From positions 5,626,298 to 5,690,297 of the forward strand of contig JAPTYO010000011.1 in the NCBI GenBank assembly GCA_036873135.1: DNA of 64,000 nucleotides, read 5' to 3'. The notes under the pieces were generated by a model. The model ran no database searches and was not told the origin of the DNA. It saw only the letters and a program-made list of their open reading frames with translations. Of the stretch, positions 46,801 to 57,873 are shown piece by piece. Position 1 is the stretch's first letter, and each line of letters starts with the position of its first letter. The position numbers and the translations under genes are program-made. This DNA comes from Clarkia xantiana subsp. parviflora. Its lineage: Eukaryota > Streptophyta > Magnoliopsida > Myrtales > Onagraceae.

Positions 46801-49800
46801 GTACGGTGAGTTATATAAATAGCATGTTGAACTCTTATTGTTTTGTAAAAAAATGCTGGGCTGTTAAGTAGCAAGCAACACACTTTTTTTTGTTAAGGAA
46901 TGAAATACCCTTGTTGGTTTAATAAACTTAACCGCTTTCGGCAACAAAAAAAGAAGGGTTAAGAACACAATAGGGGCCTGAATGTTTGCCCATGTTGTCA
47001 AAAGGGGTCTGAATTGAAAAAACGTATTATTTAGGGCCTGAATTTTGAGTTTTGTTGATAATCGAGTTTCCGTCCAAATTTGCTGTTAAATGTAACGGAA
47101 ATACGTGAAATGACAAAATTACCCTGTTGCAATTATTATACAATTTATCAGTTTAGTTAATGAAATGTGGAATGTCTAAAATACCCCTGCACACTAATTA
47201 TGCCCTAAGGCCACCACAGCCACCGCCACCGACCATCACCCCAGCTCCGGCGACCACCACCCCAGCTCCGGCGACCAAAACCTCCTCCGGCGACCCAAAA
47301 AAATAGAAAAAAATTATTTTCGGTCACATGCTTGGCATGTGACCACTTTCCGTCACTTTTAACAGAAAAAATAGAGACCTCACTTATACACAAAACTCAA
47401 AATTCAGGCCCTTAATAATACGTTTTTTCAATTCAGACCCCTTTTGGCAACATGGGCAAACATTCAGGCCCCTATTGTGTTCTTAACCCAAAAAAGAAAA
47501 TGAAAACATGAAAAACTGGATTCTGTTAAAAAGATGGTTTCCAAAGAGAATTCTTTTATGGACTTCTAGATGGAGTTTTGCTCATACTGAGAAATGATTG
47601 TTCATTTCTGGTTCAGGTTTTGCTCAAAGGTGCCAATGGAGATGATTTGAAGAAAATAAAACATGTGGTCCAGTATGGAGTTTTTGCTGCTTATCATTTG
47701 GCCCTTGAGACGTCCTTCCTAGCCGATGAAGGTGCTTCTCTCCCAGAACTCCTTCTGAAGTCACCCATAACGGTTGCACTACCTGATAAAGCAACATCCA
47801 TTGAAAGGTCAATCTCGACCGTTTCGGGTTTCCCTTTGACTCCTGGTCCAAAGCCATTAGATTCACAACCTGAAGGTGAAGTTGACGGTGCCGATAAAAG
47901 CTTAATCTCAAATGGACCCATGTCTGCAAAACTTCCCCATAGCCCGTCTGAAGGCCATTTTGATCAAAATGTGTACGAAAAATCTGCCCTTACTATATCA
48001 GTTTCCCAATTGAAATCTTTTGAGAACATCTATGGTGCTGAAAACAACATCCAGGACACGAGAACAGATCTTGTCTCCAACCCGATTAACTCTCCAGACA
48101 CAATGAACGAAAATCATGGACAGGTCATTTATGAGATAGCTGCCGCGAAAAAGGATGAATTCAGCATTAATCCGGAGATGGTTTCTGCTAAGGAAGAGTT
48201 TACTCCTTCTCCTTCACCTTCCGATCACCGAAGTATTTTGGTTTCCTTGTCTACTCGCTGTGTTTGGAAGGGAACTGTTTGTGAAAAGGCCCACCTCTTC
48301 CGTATAAAATACTATGGAACCTTTGACAAGCCTCTGGGTCGGTTCCTGCGGGATCATCTCCTTGATCAGGTACCAACCTTCCCCTTTAGTTGATGTTGTT
48401 CGTTAGTAACAGGAAAGTTCTACAAAGTATAGAAATTAGTGAGGAAGTTACATTTTTAGGTAAAAGATGATTGACGGGGGATGAAGATTCCAATTTTGCA
48501 CTAAGTTCCACTTTTTGCAGTATTGCACCATTGCTCTATAGAATAGAGTGGAACTTAGTGAAAAAGTGCCTGCGTAATAGACAGTTCTCTGAAACGCAAA
48601 AGATTCAATTTTTATATTGAAAGTCACTCTGAATATATAATATGGAGTACATGTTTTTTAATTTAACCTTGTTGTTCTTCCTCAGAGTTACCGCTGTAAC
48701 TCATGTGAATTGCCCTCAGAAGCACACGTCCATTGTTACACCCACCGACAAGGCAGCCTCACAATATCTGTCAGGAAACTTCAAGACATCAACTTACAAG
48801 GAGAACGGGAAGGAAAAATCTGGATGTGGCATCGGTGTCTCAAGTGTCCTAGGAAAAATGGATTCCCGCAGGCAACTCAACGAGTGGTGATGTCCAATGC
48901 TGCATGGGGTTTATCTTTCGGAAAGTTCTTGGAGTTAAGCTTTTCAAATCATGCAGCTGCAAGTAGAGTCGCTAACTGTGGCCATTCTCTTCATAGAGAT
49001 TGTCTCCGCTTTTATGGGTATACATAGATAATTTTTTTTTTATTTTTTTATTTTTTTCGGCATCTGGTTTACCTTTTACTTATGGACAGCTTTGGAAGAA
49101 TGGTGGCGTGCTTCCATTATGCTTCAATCAGTGTTCTATCAGTTTACCTGCCGTCAGCAAAAGTCGACTTTAACTATTCAACTCAGCAGGAGTGGATAGA
49201 AAAAGAAGTAAACGAGGTGAGCATACGATTTTTCTTTTCCCAAACTTTTGCAGTGAGTCTATGGACTATAGTCTGCTGATTAGGCATATTTTCTGCGGAC
49301 AGATGCGTGATCGAGCAAAACTCTTGTTCACTGAAGTGTCTGCTGCTGTTAATCGGATACTCGATAAATTACATTCAGCGGGCCAAGTAGTCGACAATCC
49401 TAAGGCATCTAATGTTGGAAGCCTGCTCGAAGAATCAGAGATTTTGCTACTTAAGGACAAACTGGAAATTGAGGTAATCTGCTCTTAAATATACTTCTGC
49501 CATTACATTCTTCATAATAGAAAAATGGTGTTTTTGCACTATCAACATTTTGTCCAATTTTCAGTTAATTATTTAAAAAAATATCAAAATCGTTTTTGAA
49601 TAATTCTTATTATTATTTTTTCCAAATTTTAAGACTTTCTTTGTTGATATTGATATTTCCCATTTGAAATGCGGCTTCAATTTTTTAGGAAGCCTTGGGG
49701 AAAGTACTTTCTGGACGCAGGAAAGCAATCGACATCCTCGAGATCAATAAGCTGCGGAAGCAGATTATTCAACTTTCGTACACGTGGGACCAACATTTAA

Positions 49801-52550
49801 TATCGACGGGCAAGATGGTTCGTGAAGTTATAAGCAGTTCCACCAAATCTTCCGAAAAACCAGCTGAGCCAAAACTGAGCCCTGCAAAAGGGTTAGCCAG
49901 TTCTGATTCCTTGCTCATGGTGGAGAAAGCCGATCCAAACTTAAATCAAACCCCTCCCCGCCACGAAAGTATCAAAAGAAGGGATGAAGATCAAGAATCG
50001 AACTATTCTGATGTTGACAGTGCATATCTTTCTGCTAGCGAAGATATCGGTAAATCTGAATCTTTGGGGTCTGAGAAAGTCGTTCGAAAAGCATTGTTTG
50101 AAGGAGAGTTCCCGGTTTTGGCGAATTTGTGGGACACCCTTGATGCAGCATGGATCAGGGAAACTCAAAGCCCCAACAGTTCCTTGAACTCTCCAGAACC
50201 AGTACCAGGTTATCCAAATATTACTATTTCGAGGTCGTTGAATATACCAAAGTCAAAGTCTTTCATGGCTTCAGTTCCAAGTATTTCTATTTCAAGGTCG
50301 TTGAATTTCCCGAGCTCGCCAAAGCCCAACCTTATGGAGTACAGCCCTCTGTACGTTCAGTCGTTTTGGGAATCGGAGCGCCTCAGTGGCGCCAAGTTGC
50401 TTTTACCATCCACTGACACCGTGATCCCTGTCTATGATGACGAACCCACGAGCATTATCTCGTTTGCCCTCGCGTCAAATGAGTACCTCTTCCAATCGTT
50501 GAACGGCGAGAAGTTGAAGGATGGTCTGAGCTCAACCACTTCCCTGCCGCTCTTTGATTCGGTTAGTTTGATGTCGTTCAGTTCGTTGGATGAATCGGGC
50601 TGGGACCCCACGAAGAGCTTTATATCGACTGCCGGGGATGAGTTGCTCCTGCGTAGCCCGCAGAATCCGGACCCGCTCTCCTCCACAAGGAATCTGCATA
50701 TCAGGGTCTCGTTCACGGATGAGAATCCTCAGGGAAAGGTGAAGTACGGGGTCGTGTGTTATTACGGGAAACAGTTCGAGGCTCTGCGGAGGATTTGTTG
50801 TCCTTCGGAGACGGACTATGTCCGGTCGCTCAGTCGGTGCAAGAAGTGGGGTGCCCAGGGTGGCAAGAGCAACGTGTTCTTCGCGAAAACCCTAGACGAT
50901 CGGTTCATCATTAAGCAGGTAACTCGGGACGAACCCAACTTGATAGACATTAGAAAACGACCATTAAGATAATAAAAGGTTAATAGGTCATTTGGTACAA
51001 CATGTTTGACCAATTTTGACTTTTAATGCAACATTTTTTTTTTTTTTTTTTTTTTTTTTCATACTTTTAGTCGTTTGGAATTTGTACACTTTTGCTGCAT
51101 CCGTTAATAAACTGTTAATGTTGTTTGACCGTTAAATAGTCATGTAACTAGTCCCAAACTTTTATTTTGTTCAGTTAAGTCCACCAATTTTAGACGGACT
51201 AATTAGGTGATGGATGAAGCGTAGTAATGCACACACTAACCCGGGTCCTCGATACATCACTGCAGGTGACAAAGACAGAGCTCGAGTCGTTCATCAAGTT
51301 TGCGCCTGCATATTTTAAGTACCTATCGGAATCGATCGGATCCGGAAGTCCGACATGTCTCGCGAAGATTCTGGGAATCTACCAAGTTTCCTCGAAACAT
51401 CTCAAGGGAGGTAGGGAGACGAAGATGGATGTTTTGGTGATGGAGAATCTGCTGTTTCAGAGGAATATCACGAGGTTGTACGATCTCAAGGGTTCGGCTC
51501 GATCACGGTATAATTCGGATACGAGCGGAAACAACAAGGTGCTGCTGGATCAGAATCTGATCGAGGCGATGCCGACTTCTCCAATATTTGTCGGGAACAA
51601 GGCGAAGAGGTTGCTCGAGAGAGCTGTTTGGAACGACACCGCCTTCCTCGCTGTAAGTAGCATTCCTAAAATAAACTAGTATACTTTTTATGCTTTAAGT
51701 TATATTGATTAGGGTTAAGATCCAAATCACAGTCCCAGTTTGTACCATGTTGCTTTTAGGTGTTTTATGATTAAATTGTTGTTAGTAGGTATTTCAGGTT
51801 CATTTTCGTTGCTAATAGGTGTCCTATGTTTCGTTTTTGTTGCTTTTTGTTTTTCCCGTCTGTTTTTTTCTTTTAAATTTGACGGATTTGTAAATGAGTT
51901 TTCTTCAATTCATGTATATTTATGCCAATTAAGTTAAATAGAACCTCAATTTTGCAAAAATTCTTCAATTTTACTTGATTGACATTTGTTAAATGGAATT
52001 AGAAGTGCCCTTCAGCTGTTTTCTCGTCTTTAAATTGTTGAATTTTTGGAGCCATTAGACCAAATTGTCCAATTTAATAGAAAAAGCGGATGAAAAAATG
52101 AAAACGTAACCTGAGACGTCAAAAAAAGCAACATGATGCAAACTTGAGACTGTGAATAGGTTCTTAATCTTATTGATTATGCAATTTGGTGCAGTATTCT
52201 TAGAAACTTATGCACTGTTGTTGCAGTTGATCGATGTGATGGACTACTCGTTGCTTGTCGGGGTGGACGAGGAAAGACACGAGCTGGTCCTCGGGATCAT
52301 CGATTTCGTGAGGCAGTACACATGGGACAAGCACCTCGAAACCTGGGTGAAGACATCGGCCATCCTCGGCGGGTCTAGTACCGAATCCCCGACTGTCATC
52401 TCTCCCCAGATGTACAAGAAAAGGTTCCGGAAAGCCATGACCGCGTATTTCCTCATGGTGCCCGATCAATGGTCTCCTCCGGCCATCATCCCGGTTAGTC
52501 GGTCCCAAACCGACCTTACCGAGGAATCTGGACAGACCACTGCCGATTAA
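43816..52550 (+). CDS. FAB1: 1-phosphatidylinositol-3-phosphate 5-kinase (FAB1/PIKfyve type, FYVE-containing)
   Basis: Eleven coding exons: 43816-44417, 44907-45587, 46193-46346, 46461-46805, 47617-48369, 48686-49017, 49090-49216, 49303-49473, 49689-50918, 51266-51652, 52227-52550. All phases fit; 1,701 residues, close to plant FAB1A/B. The enzyme makes PI(3,5)P2 from PI3P on endosome and vacuole membranes. Domains: FYVE finger from residue 33 (WMPD, RRHHCRLCG, RVCNYC), which binds PI3P; Cpn60/TCP1-like domain from about 428 (RRMTSKIENPRLLILGGALE); a conserved Cys-rich segment (SYRCNSCELPSEAHVHCY, about 846-955); and a C-terminal PIP-kinase domain from about 1395, with DLKGS, IDVMDYSLLVG and the activation loop IIDFVRQYTWDK. 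No break is seen. Introns 1, 4, 9 and 10 hold transposon sequence. Confidence 0.95.
44450..44760. repeat. MITE-like repeat in FAB1 intron 1
   Basis: The ends share TTGCTAGCTGAACTTG and its reverse complement CAAGTTCAGCTAGCAC. The interior includes AGAGCTAGCAAGCTTCAATTC. It is related to the repeat in intron 2 of FRS gene A. The outer bases GGTTA and TAACC hint at the same GGGTTA-type Mutator-like group. Limits are approximate. Confidence 0.5.
46956..47489. mobile_element. Mutator-like MITE in FAB1 intron 4, 534 bp
   Basis: Ends GGGTTAAGAACACAATAGG and CCTATTGTGTTCTTAACCC. Perfect 9-bp duplications AAAAAAGAA lie at 46947-46955 and 47490-47498. It is a diverged member of the 58292-59170 family: same AACGGAAA(A/T) regions, the CCGGCGACCACCACC block at 47238-47275 and the palindrome at 47322-47344. 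Confidence 0.92.
50978..51245. repeat. GGTTAAT-type repeat in FAB1 intron 9
   Basis: It begins AGGTTAATAGGTCATTTGG, contains a long T run (51032-51059) and GCATCCGTTAATAAACTGTTAATG, and ends near ACACACTAACCC. It resembles the Mutator-like group at 27550-27718 and 31524-32047, but no target duplication matched. Confidence 0.45.
51712..52170. mobile_element. Mutator-like MITE in FAB1 intron 10, 459 bp
   Basis: It starts GGGTTAAGATCCAAATCACAG and ends TGTGAATAGGTTCTTAATCT. Perfect 9-bp duplications TATTGATTA lie at 51703-51711 and 52171-52179. The right flank is only 47 bp from the last coding exon of FAB1. Confidence 0.88.
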
Positions 52551-52813
52551 TGGAAATTTTGGTTTCTGCATTTGCATTGTAGGGTTCATATTCATTGGTA
52601 TATGTTTGTTTCTTTAGTGTATGATAATCATACCAGATGTGTTCGTTTTCGTGAAGTATAGGGTCGTTGGGTTGTATAGGGGGATTCTATTTTTTCATGT
52701 TGTCGGATTTTCGAGCGGAGTGCGCGTCTGTCGAGAATTTTATGCGGTCGAGCGCGCGGCCGTGTCGAGCAAGAAGTGTAAAGTGTTCATATGTGTGGAT
52801 ATATATATATAAG
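52551..52813 (+). other. FAB1 3' UTR region
   Basis: Non-coding sequence after the FAB1 stop. A short TA run at 52799-52811 marks the start of the repeat-rich part. No clear polyadenylation signal stands out. Confidence 0.4.
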
Positions 52814-53366
52814 GGTTAAAAGGGATTTTGTTACAACATGTCTAATTAAAGTTGAGTTTAGTACAATATCGTATTTGTTCACTTTTGATTTAATACGATT
52901 GCATTTTGTGAACTTTTGATGCATCGTTATTTTGAATTGATGAGACAGCTTAAAGAGAGTCTTGACGAATCTGAAGATGAAAATGATGTAGAGGCTAATA
53001 GCATCCAAAAAACAGATGACACTATACATGAATGATTTTTAAGATCCTTTTGCATAAATTTCTACGGACAATTATCCGTCTAAATGTAAGTACATATACG
53101 TTAATTAGTGTAAAATTATACAATCATCAAACTTTACTATTTATTAATAGTAGAATTTACTGCAATTAAAATTTGGAAATTAAAATTTGGAGTGAAATAT
53201 ATGAAATTCAACGTTGCTATAATGCAGAAAAGGAAGACTAAGTGGAGACATAATTTTAGCAACAATAACTCTTATGAGAAGATCTTCAACGTGGACAACA
53301 TGCATATTTAAGGAGGAAAGACTTCAAAGAGTAATGATTATGTCTTCCACGATAAGAAGACCTTCT

Positions 53367-53545
53367 TGATAACTTGTAATTTTGATATATTATTCTTCTA
53401 ATTACAATAGTTGATATAGGAAACTTAATGACAAGTAAGGAAATTAATACATAAGGTAATCTACACAAAAGGTAGTATTCTGAAATTAATCCAAATATAA
53501 CAATTCTTAAAGTAATATTTTATTTTCCTAATTTGTATTCTGACA
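53367..53545 (-). repeat. copia 3' LTR
   Basis: 179 bp, paired with 57342-57511. It is bordered by the CTTCT duplication outside and the purine tract inside. Confidence 0.92.
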
Positions 53546-53640
53546 CTCCCCCTCAAGTTGAGTAATAGGATCACCGATGCTCAACTTGTCTAGAACTTTA
53601 TGAAATGCCTTTCCATTCACTGCCTTTATTAATATGTCAG

Positions 53641-56600
53641 CTAGCTGATCTTCGGAAGTACAAATGGTAACTCAACAACACCACTATCTATATGATCCTT
53701 AGTGAAGTGCCTATTGATTTCCACATGTTTCATACGATCATGCTGCACTGGATTCTCTGAGATGCGAATGGCTGCTTGATTGTCACACATGATCTTAATT
53801 GGTTCAGATGGAGAAAAACCAATCTCAGTGAGCAACTTTTGCAACCATAACACTTCTTTAAGTCCTTGTACCACTGCTCGGTACTCTGCTTCTGCACTCG
53901 ACAGTGCAACTGCCTTCTGTTTCTTACTTCTCCAGGTAACTAGATTTCCGCCAACCATGGTGAAGTATCCATATGTAGACTTTCGATCAACGAGATTACC
54001 TGCCCAGTCTGCGTCGGTGTACATTGTACTCTTAAATGTCCATTTGGTCTGAACAGTACCCCGTGACCAGTTGTTCCCTTCAAAAACCTTACAATTCGAC
54101 GAGCAACTTCCATATGCTCTTCTTGAGGATGATGCGTGAACTGGCTTACTACTCCTACCGCATACGCGATATCTGGGCGTGTATGTGATAGGTATATAAG
54201 ATTTCCCATCAACCTTTGATATCTTCCCACGTCTGCCATTTTCGCTCCTTCAACTATCTGGAGTTTATGGTTCACCACAATCGGGGTGTCTGCGGGTTTG
54301 CAATCGATCATTCCCGTTTCTGCTAGCAAGTCCAAGACATACTTCTTTTGGCAGATGAATATCCCTTGTTTTGACCTTAGTACTTCAATTCCCAGAAAGT
54401 ACTTTAGCCTCCGTAAGTCCTTCATCTCGAACTCTTTGAACAAGCTCTCTTTTAACATTGATATCTCCTCCACATCGTCTCCTGTAATGATCATGTCATC
54501 AACATATATAATCAAACAATTTACGAGTTTATCTCTTCGTTTGAGAAACAGATTATGATCGGAATTGCTCTGTTTGAACCCATATCCCTTCATTGCTACA
54601 GTAAACCTGCCAAACCAAGCTCGGGGTGACTGTTTGAGTCCATATAGTGATTTCTTCAGTCGACAGACTTCTCCAGTTTGAAACCCATCTGTGAATCCAG
54701 GTGGTGCTTCCATATATACCTCTTCTTTGAGTTCCCCATGTAGGAAAGCATTATTCACGTCAAACTGATGAAGCGACCATCCTTCAATTGCCGCTATCGA
54801 GAAAAGTACTCGAATTGTGTGAATTTTGGCTACAGGAGAAAAAGTCTCTGAGTAATCAAGACTATACGTCTGAGTGTAGCCCTTCGCCACCAAACGAGCC
54901 TTATATCTCTCAATAGTCCCGTCTGGTTTATATTTGACGGTAAATATCCAGCGACATCCAACCGGCCTTTTTCCAAGCAGAAGGACACATTTTTCCCGTG
55001 TCCCATTCTTTATCAAAGCTTCCATCTTTGTTGCCATTGCATCTGTCCATCTCTTCGACTTCATGGCTTGAGCTACTGTAGTCGGAATCAGTTCTGAATA
55101 TAATGATGAGACAAACGCCTTAGCCTCACCTGATAGTCTCCCCCTGGCAATGCTAGCCAAAGGATACTTCGAGCCTCGACTTACTCTTTCCGGAGAGTAA
55201 CGCTTGGGTGGAACTCCTCTATTTGCCCTCGGGGGTAGCACATACCTCTATGTTGCTTCCATTTGTAATGGTGCCACCTGTTCTTCCATTGCCTCATCAT
55301 GGTTAGAGAAACTGGATGGTTCCACCTGTTCTTCCATTCCTCATCGTGGTTAGAGAAACTGGATGGTTCCACCTGTTCTTCCATTCCTCATCGTGGTTAG
55401 AGAAACTGGATGGAATTTCAGAGGTCTCGAGATTACTTACCTCGGGCACCAGGTTGGGAGGAGTCTCATCGGTGGCACTGAGTTCCGCGGGTTGTATGAA
55501 AGTGTTGGTACTGAGAGCTCCTTCTGTCACAACTACCTCAGAAGATGGTAGTATCCAACTCGGTGTGTCAATCTCTTCTCTCTCCCCATGACGACTGTGT
55601 TGGGTATGAAAAAAATACTCAGACTCAAGAAAGTCACAGTTCATAGTAGTGAACATGCGACGACTGTGTGGATTATAACACTGATATCCATTTTGATTAA
55701 CCCCGTACCCCAAAAATACACATTTTCTGCACATGGGTCAAATTTGGTCTGTTGGACTTTGGGTATGTGGACGAAAACGGAACAACCAAAGACTCGTGGT
55801 TGGAGAGTGAGGGTAGGGGGTATTTTTGTGAATTTTGACAAAGTTTGTATCGGGGTTTTGAGGTTGAGTATTTAGTGGGGAGTCGATTGAGGAGATAAGT
55901 GGATGTGGCAATAGCTTCCGACCAAAAATATTTGGGAACACGAGACTCTATCATGAAAGCCCGTGTCATTTCAACAGAATGCGATCTTTCCGTTCTGCAA
56001 CACCATTTTGTTAGGGTGTATGAGGACATGAGGTTTGGTGGACTAACCCTTTGGTTTCAAAAAACTGCTTCATTGAAGAGTTAACAAATTCCCCCCCCCC
56101 CCCCCCCCATTATCAGCCCGCAAGATTTGAATATTTTTCTGGAACTGGGTTTGGACCATGACATAGAACATGATAAATTTATCGGAGACTTCTGATTTAC
56201 GTTTTAAAAAATATACCCATGTCATGCGAGTGCAATCATCCACAAATATCAGGAAAAACCGAAAACCTTGTCCTCCCACAACAGGAGCCGGACCCCATAC
56301 ATCAGAATGAATTAACGAGAAAGGTGAAGCAACCCTTGTGTTATTTGGTTTGAATGTTTTCCTATGGCTTTTGGTTAACACACAAGTTTCACAATGCAAC
56401 GCATTATTCGAAATAACTTCGGAAATATAAGAGGTAAATAACCCGTGGATGGGTGACCTAGTCTCTGATGCCATAGCAGGGCCTCCTGATCTGCATTTCC
56501 ATGAGCCAACATCACAGTACCTTGTTGAGCCACTTCATCCACGTAATACAACCCTTGTCGCTCAGTGCCACGTCCAATAATCACCCCCGTCCTGATGTCC

Positions 56601-57298
56601 TGTAAGATACAAAAAGTGGGTTACATCAACACTTTGCAATTAAGTTCCTTCGTTACATGACTTATTGACAATAGCTTATGTGTTAATGAAGGCACATAAA
56701 GACAATTTGAAAGTTTCAACGCTGGTGAAATTGCAACTGTTCCTCCTCCTTCGACCGAAATTACTTCCCCATTAGCTGCTTAAACATGCGTCTTTTTGAG
56801 TTCAGACGGGTATAAAATATCAGATAGCTCAAATGTCATACTATCAGTGGCACCACAATCAAATATCCATGACTTAGCGCCGGAGCTGTCGGAGTTTCCC
56901 ACGGCGGTGGCTACCCGCCCCTTGTTTCGTCCCTTGTCTCCTTCGACACTTCTTCCTCCCATTTTGTGGTCGTCATTCCACCAATCGGGGTACCCGAATA
57001 TCTCGAATCAATGATTTGTGGTGTGCCTGCTCTTTCCGCAGTGGGTACATTTCAATTGAGATTTGTCCGGACGTGGCGGGCCAGATCCAAGATATTTTTG
57101 ATGGACGATCTCCTTCTGAACAACGGCGTAGGCTTCTTCACCGAAGTGAGGTGTTTGTTTTGGCTGATTTTGGGAATTTCTGAGTTTTAGGAAGTTGGCT
57201 ATTGGAGTTGATAATTTTTCATTGTTGAGAGAACTACCGTCGGTAGACATGGCAGCTTCTCGGTTGGGTATGTTAGACGGTAAATGATAAGAAATCAA
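53641..57298 (-). pseudogene. copia gag-pol polyprotein, frameshifted
   Basis: Reading on the minus strand: gag end with knuckle CTHCGKSRHTTNH (about 57040); protease WIFDCGATDSMTF (about 56870); GAG-pre-integrase LWHQRLGHPS (about 56480); integrase with HCETC zinc motif, HSDVWGPAP and RADNG (56400-56100); reverse transcriptase 55150-54300 with YVDDM; RNase H 54024-53641 with YTDADWAG, ALSSAEAEYRA and DNQAAIRISENPVQHDRMKH. Breaks: a run of 18 C (plus strand, about 56090) in the integrase, a second shift at about 56030, a shift among tandem repeats at 55275-55410, and one just before RNase H. Gag upstream of the knuckle is nearly absent: only about 40 bp separate its ATG from the 5' LTR. Confidence 0.9.
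55274..55420 (-). repeat. 48-bp tandem repeats in the copia integrase-RT spacer
   Basis: Three copies of a unit with CCACCTGTTCTTCCATT start at 55274, 55322 and 55369. The spacing is 48 then 47 bp, so a one-base loss between copies shifts the frame. Confidence 0.8.
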
Positions 57299-57329
57299 GA
57301 ACGATTTGAGTTTTGGACCATTCTAATCT

Positions 57330-57341
57330 GCTCTGATACCA
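57330..57341 (-). other. copia primer-binding site (initiator tRNA-Met)
   Basis: The minus strand reads TGGTATCAGAGC directly after the 5' LTR, the standard plant copia primer-binding site. Confidence 0.9.
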
Positions 57342-57511
57342 TGATAACTTGTAATTTTGATATATTATTCTTCTGATTACAATATTTGATATAGGAAGCT
57401 TAATGACAAATAAGGAAACTAATACATAAAGCAATCTACACAAAAGGTAATCTACTCCAAAGGTAACAATTCTTAAAGTAATATTTTATTTTCCTAATTT
57501 GTATTATGACA
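57342..57511 (-). repeat. copia 5' LTR
   Basis: 170 bp, paired with 53367-53545. Confidence 0.92.
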
Positions 57512-57873
57512 CTTCTACGTGGACAACATGCATATCAAAGGAGGAATGACCAAAGTGAGTAATGATTATGCCTCCATCTAGATATTTTATCTATAATTAT
57601 GGTAGTTAGGGCAGACTTCAAAAAATAGCTTTAGTTTCTCTACATTTTGAGTGTTTGAGTTTACTTTCTTGTATGTGAGTTTGGTTTTATGTTTGAGTGA
57701 GTTCGTTTTATGTTCGTCTTCTTTGTTGTAAGCTATTTGTAGTTGTACTTGGGATAGTTTTGGTATCATACTCATTTAGTAGTGAGGTATGTATGTACTT
57801 TACCGTATGTCTTAATGTATATATACCATATAGTAGTGGGGTATATATGTATGTACTAAAAACATAAATATAA

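Larger units (their letters stand above)
53367..57511 (-). mobile_element. Ty1/copia retrotransposon, 4.1 kb, decayed
   Basis: LTRs at 53367-53545 and 57342-57511 start TGATAACTTG and end TGACA. 5-bp target duplications CTTCT flank them (53362-53366 and 57512-57516). On the minus strand the primer-binding site TGGTATCAGAGC (plus 57330-57341) follows the 5' LTR, and a purine tract TTGAGGGGGAG (plus 53546-53556) precedes the 3' LTR. Domain order gag zinc knuckle, protease, integrase, RT, RNase H is copia. The LTRs differ by about eight substitutions plus a short indel block by eye. Confidence 0.95.
52933..57810 (+). repeat. left arm of a large inverted repeat (contains the copia element)
   Basis: Leaving out the copia element at 53367-57511, about 730 bp of host sequence (52933-53366 and 57512-57810) match, inverted, 57874-59530. 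The arm reads LTR-like toward the centre: two similar blocks with ACGTGGACAACATGCAT (53291 and 57517), a degraded TATA region near 57590, then TTTTGGTATCATACTC at about 57760, a degraded primer-binding site. Its outer end encodes ELMRQLKESLDESEDENDVE, also present in the other arm. Confidence 0.75.

Noticed and set aside
52200..52595. 131-residue minus-strand frame at the end of FAB1
   Set aside because: Antisense of the kinase exon, with no independent signature.
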